A stretch of 5,819 nt of DNA, from positions 1 to 5,819 of the forward strand of contig JBARPB010000048.1 in NCBI GenBank assembly GCA_049642705.1, written 5' to 3'. Positions 1-5,819 of the stretch are shown here, in pieces. Positions within the stretch are counted from its first letter, which is position 1. Every line of letters starts with the position of its first letter. The notes beneath the pieces are model-generated. The model made no database searches. It saw only the letters and a program-made list of their open reading frames with translations, and was not told the origin of the DNA. The translations under genes were made by a program, and so were the position numbers. The stretch comes from CAZYPU01 sp049642705 (GTDB lineage Bacteria > Omnitrophota > Gorgyraeia > JABMRN01 > RBG-13-46-9).

Positions 1-350
1 ATGTCGGTGGTGGTTATCGCTATGGGTATCTCGGCGTCCTCAAAACCTTTTCCGTCAGTGAATTCGTGTATTATTTTCTCCAGCTTCTTTCCCTTCAGCA
101 CCGACATCCTGGAAAGCGAAAAATCCGTCAGCGTATCCACAGAAAACCTTAAAGCGGCTTCCTCCATCCTGTACGTGGGTATGCCTACGCTGTATGCCGC
201 GCCGACGAAACTGCCGATACTTGAGCCGATGATAAGGTCGATAGGTATGTGCTCGCGCTCCAGCACTTTTAAGACGCCTATATTGGCGAAACCGCGCGCC
301 GCGCCCCCGCCCAGTGCCAAAGCAACTTTTCGTTTTTTAAGTAATTTCAT
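1..350 (-). CDS. Patatin-like phospholipase, RssA/YchK type (N-terminal part, cut by left window edge)
   Basis: The reading frame runs from an ATG at 350-348 to the left edge, giving the first 116 residues without a stop. The start reads MKLLKKRKVALALGGGAARG. This holds the glycine-rich oxyanion-hole motif (GGGAARG, residues 14-20) and the nucleophile elbow GSSIG (residues 42-46, predicted nucleophile Ser44), spaced as in bacterial patatin-like proteins of about 250-320 residues. Patatin-family enzymes are Ser-Asp lipid acyl hydrolases. The catalytic Asp (DG[GA] motif) would lie outside the window, so activity cannot be judged. There is no signal peptide, so a cytoplasmic or membrane-associated protein is likely. 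The ATG shares one base with the stop of the MEMO gene (TGATG, 352-348) and only a weak GGTGGTGA ribosome site precedes it, which suggests translational coupling. Family assignment is firm; substrate and role are unknown. Confidence 0.9.
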   Translation of the reverse strand, partial: MKLLKKRKVALALGGGAARGFANIGVLKVLEREHIPIDLIIGSSIGSFVGAAYSVGIPTYRMEEAALRFSVDTLTDFSLSRMSVLKGKKLEKIIHEFTDGKGFEDAEIPIAITTTD

Positions 351-1153
351 CAGTAAATCACCACCCCCGCGTACCCCACGACCTGGGAATAATCGCCTGA
401 GGTATCGCCGCTTGTGTTGTATTTTATAAGTTTGGCTTTTTTGGCACCGAGCTCGATACTTGCCTGTATCATGATAGCCGTAGGCGCGAAGCCGCACATG
501 CTGATATCGTATTTTTCTATCGTATCCAGAAAGCCGTCCAGATCAAGCGAGAGTATTTTTTCTATTGCGAGCATGTCTTTTTTCTTGGCGGATTCGTGCG
601 GCTCGTAATGCGTCATGTCGCTCGAGGCTATGATCGTGACGTCTTTTTTCGCATCCTTTATCGCCTTCGCAAGTCCGCATCCTATCTCCTTATAAGTTTG
701 AGCGTCCGCGGAGGAAATTACTATCGGAATAAAGGTAAAGTTTTTATTCAGGAATTGAAGGAACGGGAGCTGGACTTCTACGGAATGCTCGTGATCGTGA
801 CACAGACGGTCGGTTTTTATGTATTTGGAATTCTTCAGTATGGCACCGGCCAATTCATCGTCGATTTTGACATCGCCGAGCGGTGTCTTCCATGCCCTCT
901 CCGAATCCAGGCCGAACGGCTTTCCGTAGCCGGTGTGGTTTGGCCCGAGGATTATATATACGGGCTTTGTTTTTATCGAGGAGAGGACTTCGCCTGCTAC
1001 GCCCCCGGAATATACATACCCGGCGTGCGGTGAAACGACGCCTATCGCGTCTATTTTTTCTTTTTTTTGCCCCGCGAGGCCTGATACCTCTTTCTCGAGA
1101 AGCGATGGGCTTGCCGTGTAGAACTGCCCCGCCACTACAGGTTTTCGTATCAT
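350..1153 (-). CDS. MEMO1 family protein (AmmeMemoRadiSam system protein B)
   Basis: A 267-residue protein beginning MIRKPVVAGQFYTASP, the usual start of bacterial MEMO proteins, and of normal family length. The fold is related to LigB-type extradiol dioxygenases. Residues matching the metal ligands of human MEMO1 (His49, His81, Cys244) are present: His43 in SPHAGYVYSG, His73 in GPNHTGYG and Cys220 in MCGFAPTA. The active-site DxxH pair is also there (Asp179 and His182, in SSDMTHY), as are an EHSVEVQLPF segment (122-131) and the C-terminal SGDTSGDYSQVVGYAGV. Human MEMO1 binds iron or copper; the bacterial reaction is not established. I chose the ATG at 1153 because its homology starts there, AAAGGGG lies about 10 nt upstream, and it forms an ATGA overlap with the peptidase stop. 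An in-frame ATG at 1195 would add 14 unrelated residues. The usual partners (AMMECR1 protein, radical SAM enzyme) are not in the window. Confidence 0.95.
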   Translation of the reverse strand: MIRKPVVAGQFYTASPSLLEKEVSGLAGQKKEKIDAIGVVSPHAGYVYSGGVAGEVLSSIKTKPVYIILGPNHTGYGKPFGLDSERAWKTPLGDVKIDDELAGAILKNSKYIKTDRLCHDHEHSVEVQLPFLQFLNKNFTFIPIVISSADAQTYKEIGCGLAKAIKDAKKDVTIIASSDMTHYEPHESAKKKDMLAIEKILSLDLDGFLDTIEKYDISMCGFAPTAIMIQASIELGAKKAKLIKYNTSGDTSGDYSQVVGYAGVVIY

Positions 1154-3804
1154 TCGTCCGATGCCCCTTTTCTGCCGTAAATCGTAACTACACAAGAGCG
1201 GTTTAAATCTATGTATTTCTCCGATACATCAGCAATGGCCTCTTGCCCCACACCTTGAATTTGCTGCGGGTATTTCTCGTAAGCATCATAACCCATGCCG
1301 TAAAGTTCGTCAAGCGCCATTTTGCGCGCCAAGGCGGTGTTGGTCTGGAGGAATATTTTCTGCCTGCCAATCAGGGATGTTTTTGCAAGGTTGATTTCTT
1401 CTTCCGGAACGACGCCTTTTCCCGCCTTCTCTAGTTCTCTAAAGAGGATATTTTTCGCCTTTTCAAGGTTTTTTTCGTCGGTGGCAGCATACGAGACAAT
1501 AAAGCCGGTATCGATCCCCGGCACGGAAAAAACTCCCAGGGCGTAAGATAGACCCAGTTCATTTCTTATCGCCTTGTAAAGTCGGCCGTTTTCGCCCGAA
1601 AGAACCGAAGACAGGAGAGACAGCCCGTATCTATCCTTACCTTCGAAGGTAGCGCCCCTGAACCCGACGAGCACGAGCGATTGCTCGCGCGGCATATCGC
1701 AGGTCACCTTCTTAACGCCGCTTAAAGGCGCCGGCTTGGTCGTTTTTATGTCGAAGGTCCCCCGCTCTAAAGCCGAAAAACGCTTCTCTATTTCGCGGGG
1801 CATGCTTTGAGCCTGAAAATCACCCACGACAGCTACTACCATGTTTCCTGCGACGGCGAATTTCCGGTAAAAATTCTGAATATCTTTTTTCGTTATTCTT
1901 TCCACTGACCCGGGTTCGCCGAGAACCCTCATGCCGTACGGATAATTTTCAAAAACCGCCTTTCGCAGTTTCAGGAATCCCGTGCTGTACACGTCGTCGT
2001 CTTCGGCTTTTATTGCGGCGTATATTTTCTCCTTTTGTTTTTCTATCTCTTCCTCGGGAAAAACGGGATTCAGGATGATATCTGACAGAACATCGAGAGA
2101 TTCCGAGGTATTTTCACTTAAGGATTCCAAGAATACACCAAGGGAGTTCTTTCCGCTAAAATGCGATATCTTCCCTCCGCGGCTTTCAAGAAAGGCCTTA
2201 ATTTGGCTTTCACTTCGTTTTTTCGTCCCCTTAAGGAGCATGGCGCTTGTCAAGCCGGAGATACCGTTATTTTCCTTTGTTTCCGCCATTAGTCCTCCGA
2301 GAAAAACGCAAACGACGGAGACTTTCGGAAGCCGCGGGTTTTCCTTTAAGATAAGCCGTATACCGTTCGGAAGCACTACCTTGGTAGGTTCGGTGGGGAC
2401 AGGTCTCGACACCCTGCGCGGGGACAGGTTCTGTCCTGACACTATACTTCCTGATGAAGAACCTGTCCCCGCACGTGCACCTGTCTCCGCGCGTGACATC
2501 GGAAGTAAGTACGAAACCGTTAAATTTTTTTCAGCCAAATATTTTCTCGCTGCCCGGCGCACGGCATTGTTATCCACTTTTTTTACGTTGCCGACGTATT
2601 TTTCGAAGAAAGAGGGGTCGCCTGCCAGAAACTCGCTCTGCGAAACTGCCCTGGCAAGGCCCCCGGTCGTCTCAAGTAAATCGATATAGCCTGAGACAAC
2701 TATGTTCTTCGCCGCTTCCAGCTCACTTTCTTCTGCGCCATCTTGCGCTATTTTTTTAATCTCGTTCAGGATTTCTTTCTTTGCCTTCTCAAGCCTTTCG
2801 TAATCGCCGACCCCATAAACAATAAAAAGCCCCGGATATTTCGGGGTATAATTAAAGGCGCCTACCGTATAAAGAAGACGTTCGTCTTTGACGAGTTTGC
2901 GGTTGAGACGCGAGCCGTCCCAGTCGCCCAGTATTATGCCCAGCACATCCAGTGCATAAACGTCCCTGTCAGACAGCGCCACAGTGTGGAAGCCCATCGC
3001 GAGGTACCCCAGGTTTATTTGCGCATGCCCCTTTAGAATCCGCGGGGAATTCTGCGGCGGCTCGAGGGGCACAAAAGCGACGGAGTCCCTTTTTCTTTCG
3101 TTTTTTCCGAATGTTTTTTTTATCCGTGAGAGCGCCTCGTCCTTATCGATGTCGCCTACAACCACAAGAACGATATTGCCGGGTGTATAACGCAACGAGT
3201 GATACTTCACCAGGTCGCCTCGGTTAAGCCCTTTGAAAAGGCCTTCGTATCCGATTATGGGGATTTTATAGGGGTGCTTGAGATAGGCTGTTTCCCAGAG
3301 CTGACGCATAACGCGCCTTGAGGGATCGTCGTTATTAAGCTTTATTTCTTTTAATATAACTTCTCTTTCTTTTTCTACCTCCCGGGCTTCGAAGGCGGGA
3401 TGGAAAACGATGTCTTCGGTGAGGTCAAGCGCTTCGCCGGCATGCTCCTTGGGGACCGTGACGGCGTAAGTCGTGCTGTCAAGACCTGTCCAGGCGTTTA
3501 TAGTTCCGCCGAAAGATTTGACCTCTTCTTCTATCTCGCCCGGCTTTCTCTTCGAAGTTCCCTTGAACAGCGTGTGCTCTACGAAATGCGATATTCCGGT
3601 GCCGGTGTACGCACCTTCCGAAGAGAGGCCCGCGTCCACGGTCGCCAGGACGCTTACGATAGGGTTGGAATGTTCCTCTTTTATGATTACCGTTAAGCCG
3701 TTATCCAGAACGTGTTTAGACAGAGATGTGTCCGTTTCTTGAGAGAGGCAGCTTGCCTCAAACAGTAAGAGGATTAAGAATATGAGGATGGATTTTTTCG
3801 TCAG
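1150..3804 (-). CDS. M16 family zinc metallopeptidase, two-lobed, with non-standard start codon
   Basis: About 884 residues from a proposed CTG start at 3804. The N-terminus is basic then hydrophobic (K3, K4, then residues 6-15 ILIFLILLLF), followed by Cys19: a signal peptide, possibly of a lipoprotein, although Glu at -3 is a poor lipobox. The first M16 lobe starts with VLDNGLTVII (32-41) and carries the inverted zinc motif HFVEH (His73, Glu76, His77). Its third ligand is probably Glu153, in VILKEIKLNNDD. RYTPGNIVLVVVGD begins the following M16C domain. A linker at about 436-474 contains a repeat-derived insert. The second lobe begins at about 475; its zinc motif is replaced by GLTSA (517-521), so it is probably non-catalytic. 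The substrate-contacting segment GRLYKAIRNELGLSYA is at 740-755. Such enzymes cut peptides inside a clamshell chamber, here probably periplasmic. The first ATG, GTG or TTG in frame is GTG at 3639, inside the domain, so starting there would remove its first strand. The gene ends in an ATGA overlap with the MEMO gene. Confidence 0.93.
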   Translation of the reverse strand: MTKKSILIFLILLLFEASCLSQETDTSLSKHVLDNGLTVIIKEEHSNPIVSVLATVDAGLSSEGAYTGTGISHFVEHTLFKGTSKRKPGEIEEEVKSFGGTINAWTGLDSTTYAVTVPKEHAGEALDLTEDIVFHPAFEAREVEKEREVILKEIKLNNDDPSRRVMRQLWETAYLKHPYKIPIIGYEGLFKGLNRGDLVKYHSLRYTPGNIVLVVVGDIDKDEALSRIKKTFGKNERKRDSVAFVPLEPPQNSPRILKGHAQINLGYLAMGFHTVALSDRDVYALDVLGIILGDWDGSRLNRKLVKDERLLYTVGAFNYTPKYPGLFIVYGVGDYERLEKAKKEILNEIKKIAQDGAEESELEAAKNIVVSGYIDLLETTGGLARAVSQSEFLAGDPSFFEKYVGNVKKVDNNAVRRAARKYLAEKNLTVSYLLPMSRAETGARAGTGSSSGSIVSGQNLSPRRVSRPVPTEPTKVVLPNGIRLILKENPRLPKVSVVCVFLGGLMAETKENNGISGLTSAMLLKGTKKRSESQIKAFLESRGGKISHFSGKNSLGVFLESLSENTSESLDVLSDIILNPVFPEEEIEKQKEKIYAAIKAEDDDVYSTGFLKLRKAVFENYPYGMRVLGEPGSVERITKKDIQNFYRKFAVAGNMVVAVVGDFQAQSMPREIEKRFSALERGTFDIKTTKPAPLSGVKKVTCDMPREQSLVLVGFRGATFEGKDRYGLSLLSSVLSGENGRLYKAIRNELGLSYALGVFSVPGIDTGFIVSYAATDEKNLEKAKNILFRELEKAGKGVVPEEEINLAKTSLIGRQKIFLQTNTALARKMALDELYGMGYDAYEKYPQQIQGVGQEAIADVSEKYIDLNRSCVVTIYGRKGASDE
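1164..1170 (-). promoter_or_regulatory. Ribosome binding site of the MEMO gene
   Basis: AAAGGGG lies inside the last codons of the peptidase gene, 10 nt before the ATG at 1153-1151. It supports that ATG over the upstream in-frame ATG at 1195 and fits coupled re-initiation at the ATGA overlap (1153-1150). Confidence 0.55.
2395..2488. repeat. Palindromic repeat cluster (GGGGACAGGT type) embedded in the M16 gene linker
   Basis: Four copies of a 10-mer lie within 94 bp. GGGGACAGGT occurs at 2395-2404 and 2420-2429 on the plus strand. The inverted form ACCTGTCCCC is at 2461-2470, and a one-mismatch form ACCTGTCTCC is at 2479-2488. The inner pair extends to a perfect 15-bp inverted repeat (2418-2432 with 2458-2472) around a 25-base loop. 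The cluster stays open in the peptidase frame and encodes roughly residues 439-470, rich in Gly, Ser, Arg and Pro, exactly between the two M16 lobes. It resembles REP/BIME-like or miniature mobile palindromes that insert in genes without breaking the frame. Being a mobile repeat is an inference; no transposase or second copy is present in the window. Confidence 0.8.
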
Positions 3805-3812
3805 AATTTTCG

Positions 3813-3819
3813 CTCCTTT
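3813..3819 (-). promoter_or_regulatory. Strong Shine-Dalgarno site that decides the M16 start
   Basis: AAAGGAG on the minus strand lies 8 nt before the CTG at 3804-3802 and 5 nt before the ATT at 3807-3805. Translation from here gives Met-Thr-Lys-Lys followed by a hydrophobic stretch, as expected of a signal peptide. No standard start codon follows within a usable distance, so this site is the main evidence for the unusual initiation. Confidence 0.75.
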
Positions 3820-3825
3820 GCTTAT

Positions 3826-3853
3826 ATTATATCGGAAATACCGCGTAAGTCAA
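3826..3853 (-). promoter_or_regulatory. Sigma70-type promoter for the M16-MEMO-patatin operon
   Basis: The -35 box TTGACT is at 3853-3848 (5 of 6 matches to consensus). A 16-bp spacer follows, then a perfect -10 box TATAAT at 3831-3826. The -35 box contains the TGA stop of the upstream RND gene. A start about 7 nt after the -10 box would fall near 3819, leaving a leader of only about 15 nt before the proposed CTG start. It is the only gap between genes in the window, so this promoter probably serves all three downstream genes. Confidence 0.75.
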
Positions 3854-5819
3854 GAAGACAAGCCTTCCGGTTTTTTTCTAGCCTTCGTTACCGTGGCGTG
3901 GTGGGTAATGCGTATCGTGATATCGTCGATGGCCGCGTAGACGCAGGGTATAAATATCAGGGTAAGCGTCGTCCCGAAAAGGAGCCCCCAGCTCAAAGTA
4001 AGCGCCGCCGGCTGCAGAAACGGGTCAAGCCCCCCGATACCGTATGCCACGGGCGCAAGGGCGATAAACGTCGTAATTGTGGTAAGAATAACCGGGCGCA
4101 GTCTCAAGGAACCGGCTTCTATAATGGACTTGCGCCTATCCATACCTTGAATTCGCAGCCGATTGATGAAGTCAACCAAAATAATGGAATCATTGACTAC
4201 AACGCCTACTAAGCCGACAATACCGAGAAACGCCAGAAAACTGAATTCCATATTGTGCATTACCAGGGCAAAAAGCGCGCCTGAAATTCCAAATACTATC
4301 GCTATCATTATGATAAAGGGCTGGATTAGCGAGTTAAACTTTGTCGCAAGTATCAGAAATATCAAAAAGAATGCCAGCATAAATGCCTTCATAAGGTTGC
4401 CGAATGCCTCCAGGGTATCCTTTTCTTCGCCGCCGTATGTTACCGTATACCCCAGGTGCTCAGTCTCGATATCTTTGAACTTTTTTCTCAAAAGCGCGTT
4501 TGCCCTGACAGCCGTCATATTTTTTTCATCTACCGTGGCCATCACCCTTAATGCCCTTTTACCGTCGAGGTGTTTATATGACTCGAGTTGTTTTTGTTTG
4601 TTCAAAGACGCCACGTCTTTAAGGTTGATGAGATTGCCTCTTTTGTTGGGTACGACTATTCTTTGAAAAACATTTTCGTCTTCCCGCTCTTCCCTGGGAA
4701 AACGCACAACAACATCTATCTCTTCCTCTGCCTTGGTCTGCTTGATTGCCGTGGCGGTTCCGCCGCCGACAGCATTTCTGACGGCTTCGGCTATATCCTG
4801 CGTTGTGAGGAATGCGCTGGAGGCTCTTTTTTCATTGACCTCGACAGTAATCTCGTCTTTTCCGAACTTGTAGTCCGTATCGATATCCGTTACTCCGTTT
4901 AGGGTTTTAAGGTAGGCCATGTACTTTTGCGCTATCTCATTCAGAGTTGCGTAATCGTCCCCTTTTATCTTGATATCGACTGCTTTACCCATAGGCGGGC
5001 CGCCCCGAATCTGTTCAAACCTGACTTTTTCAAGGCCCTGTATACCTTGAGCTTGGGGGCGCAACGATTCTATAATCTGATTGGCCGTCCTTTTGCGCCT
5101 GCTTTCCGGAGTAAGATATATGTTGACCTGAACGAGGTGGCTCCCTCTTCGCATGTATGGATCAAGAGTCCGGCCCTCTGAAATATTGCCGACAGTGGTT
5201 ACATAGCTGTCAAGTTCGTTTTTCGGCAGCGTTTCGACGATTTCCTCCAGCTGGTGCGAAAGGTCCGCGGTTCTATCAAGGCTGGTCCCGATAGGCGCTT
5301 CGGCCCGCAGGTAGAATTCCTCTACCCCCTTATGGGGAAAGGCGACAACGCGCAGACTTATTTTAAGCAACACCATAAGTAGTATAAATGCTATTACAAA
5401 AATGCCTATGGTTTTATACCTATTTTTAATCGCTCTTGATATGGCCCTTGTATAAAAATCACGAACCCTGTCAAACCAGTGCAATCGCTCTAACCTCTTT
5501 TTATCCAGAGCGCTTTTCGGCGCTCTTGCAAAATCCGCCAGGTGCGAGGGGAGTATTACAAACGCCTCAAAAAGAGACGCTGAAAGCGCCACTATCACAA
5601 CGATTGGTATCTCTCTTATGAATCTGCCTATGATACCGGTCATGAATGCCAAGGGCAGAAATGCGACTATTGTGGTAATTATTGTGGTTGTCACCGCGGG
5701 AATAACCTCTTCAGTCCCCTTCACGGCCGCCTCTTTAGGCGCCATTCCTTTTTCGATATAACGGAATGTGTTTTCGGACACAATGATGCCGTCGTCCACT
5801 ATCATGCCCAGCACGATGA
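3850..5819 (-). CDS. RND efflux transporter permease, AcrB/HAE1 type (C-terminal part, cut by right window edge)
   Basis: The frame enters at the right edge and runs about 655 residues to a TGA at 3852-3850. It begins in transmembrane helix 4 with IVLGMIVDDGIIVSEN; the two Asp (fragment residues 8-9) match the proton-relay Asp407 and Asp408 of AcrB. About 647 residues follow them, against 641 in AcrB, so roughly the first 400 residues are missing. Next come helices 5-6 (EVIPAVTTTIITTIVAFLPL onward), helix 7 (KTIGIFVIAFILLMVLL), the second periplasmic porter/docking region, and helices 8-12. Helix 10 reads GLVGVVVNDSIILVDF, with Asn542 near where AcrB has the proton-relay Lys940. RND permeases export drugs, lipids or other compounds across the envelope with an adaptor and an outer-membrane channel, whose genes are not in the window. 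The substrate cannot be predicted. Confidence 0.95.
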   Translation of the reverse strand, partial: IVLGMIVDDGIIVSENTFRYIEKGMAPKEAAVKGTEEVIPAVTTTIITTIVAFLPLAFMTGIIGRFIREIPIVVIVALSASLFEAFVILPSHLADFARAPKSALDKKRLERLHWFDRVRDFYTRAISRAIKNRYKTIGIFVIAFILLMVLLKISLRVVAFPHKGVEEFYLRAEAPIGTSLDRTADLSHQLEEIVETLPKNELDSYVTTVGNISEGRTLDPYMRRGSHLVQVNIYLTPESRRKRTANQIIESLRPQAQGIQGLEKVRFEQIRGGPPMGKAVDIKIKGDDYATLNEIAQKYMAYLKTLNGVTDIDTDYKFGKDEITVEVNEKRASSAFLTTQDIAEAVRNAVGGGTATAIKQTKAEEEIDVVVRFPREEREDENVFQRIVVPNKRGNLINLKDVASLNKQKQLESYKHLDGKRALRVMATVDEKNMTAVRANALLRKKFKDIETEHLGYTVTYGGEEKDTLEAFGNLMKAFMLAFFLIFLILATKFNSLIQPFIIMIAIVFGISGALFALVMHNMEFSFLAFLGIVGLVGVVVNDSIILVDFINRLRIQGMDRRKSIIEAGSLRLRPVILTTITTFIALAPVAYGIGGLDPFLQPAALTLSWGLLFGTTLTLIFIPCVYAAIDDITIRITHHATVTKARKKPEGLSS

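Noticed and set aside
1..429. Plus-strand open frame of 142 codons at the left edge
   Set aside because: The minus strand here encodes clear patatin motifs (GGGAARG, GSSIG); the plus frame is serine- and proline-rich with no family likeness.
1054..1068. A-rich tract in the MEMO gene (A8 G A6 on the minus strand) as a programmed frameshift site
   Set aside because: The zero frame reads CAA AAA AAA GAA, so the A AAA AAG slippery heptamer is out of phase, and the shifted frame hits TAG at once. The intact frame gives the normal full-length protein.
2395..2488. The repeat cluster as a CRISPR array
   Set aside because: Repeat units are only about 10 bp, present in both orientations and unevenly spaced, with no spacers or cas genes.
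1982..2689. Plus-strand open frame of 235 codons antisense to the M16 gene
   Set aside because: It lies opposite a well-supported protein, has no recognisable domain, and is explained by the codon use of the gene on the other strand.
3107..3121. T-rich runs resembling terminator tails
   Set aside because: They are lysine codons inside the M16 frame on the minus strand, with no GC-rich stem beside them.
3833..3870. Possible terminator hairpin after the RND gene (CGGAA with TTCCG)
   Set aside because: Only 5 bp of stem with a long loop and no following T tract; the same bases are better explained by the promoter.

Overview
The window reads as a piece of chromosome from a Gram-negative bacterium. 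All four genes lie on the minus strand, packed with almost no spacing, and no RNA gene, CRISPR array or transposase is visible. An RND exporter implies an outer membrane. The moderate base composition and a GGGGACAGGT-type palindromic repeat suggest an uncultivated lineage (Omnitrophota- or deltaproteobacteria-like), but that is a weak inference, not something the sequence proves.

Layout in the direction of transcription (right to left): (1) 5819-3850, the C-terminal ~655 residues of an RND (AcrB/HAE1-type) inner-membrane efflux transporter whose N-terminal part lies beyond the right edge. (2) A short intergenic gap, 3849-3805. It holds a near-consensus sigma70-type promoter (TTGACT, 16 bp, TATAAT) whose -35 box overlaps the exporter's stop codon, and a strong ribosome binding site. 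(3) 3804-1150, a full-length two-lobed M16 (insulinase/pitrilysin family) zinc metallopeptidase of about 884 residues. Its start must be non-standard (CTG, or less likely ATT): no ATG, GTG or TTG occurs before the conserved first strand of the domain. (4) 1153-350, a MEMO1/AmmeMemoRadiSam protein B homologue with all expected metal ligands, overlapping the peptidase by ATGA. (5) 350-1, the start of a patatin-like phospholipase (RssA/YchK type), overlapping the MEMO gene by TGATG and running off the left edge.

The peptidase, MEMO and patatin genes look like one translationally coupled operon driven by the promoter behind the exporter gene. No terminator is visible between exporter and promoter, so read-through is possible. 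The peptidase should act in the periplasm (signal-like N-terminus), while MEMO and the patatin-like protein have no export signal. A common function for the three is not evident.

The most notable features are the non-canonical start of the peptidase and a ~94-bp palindromic repeat cluster inserted in frame in the linker between its two halves. No convincing new multi-gene system was found.
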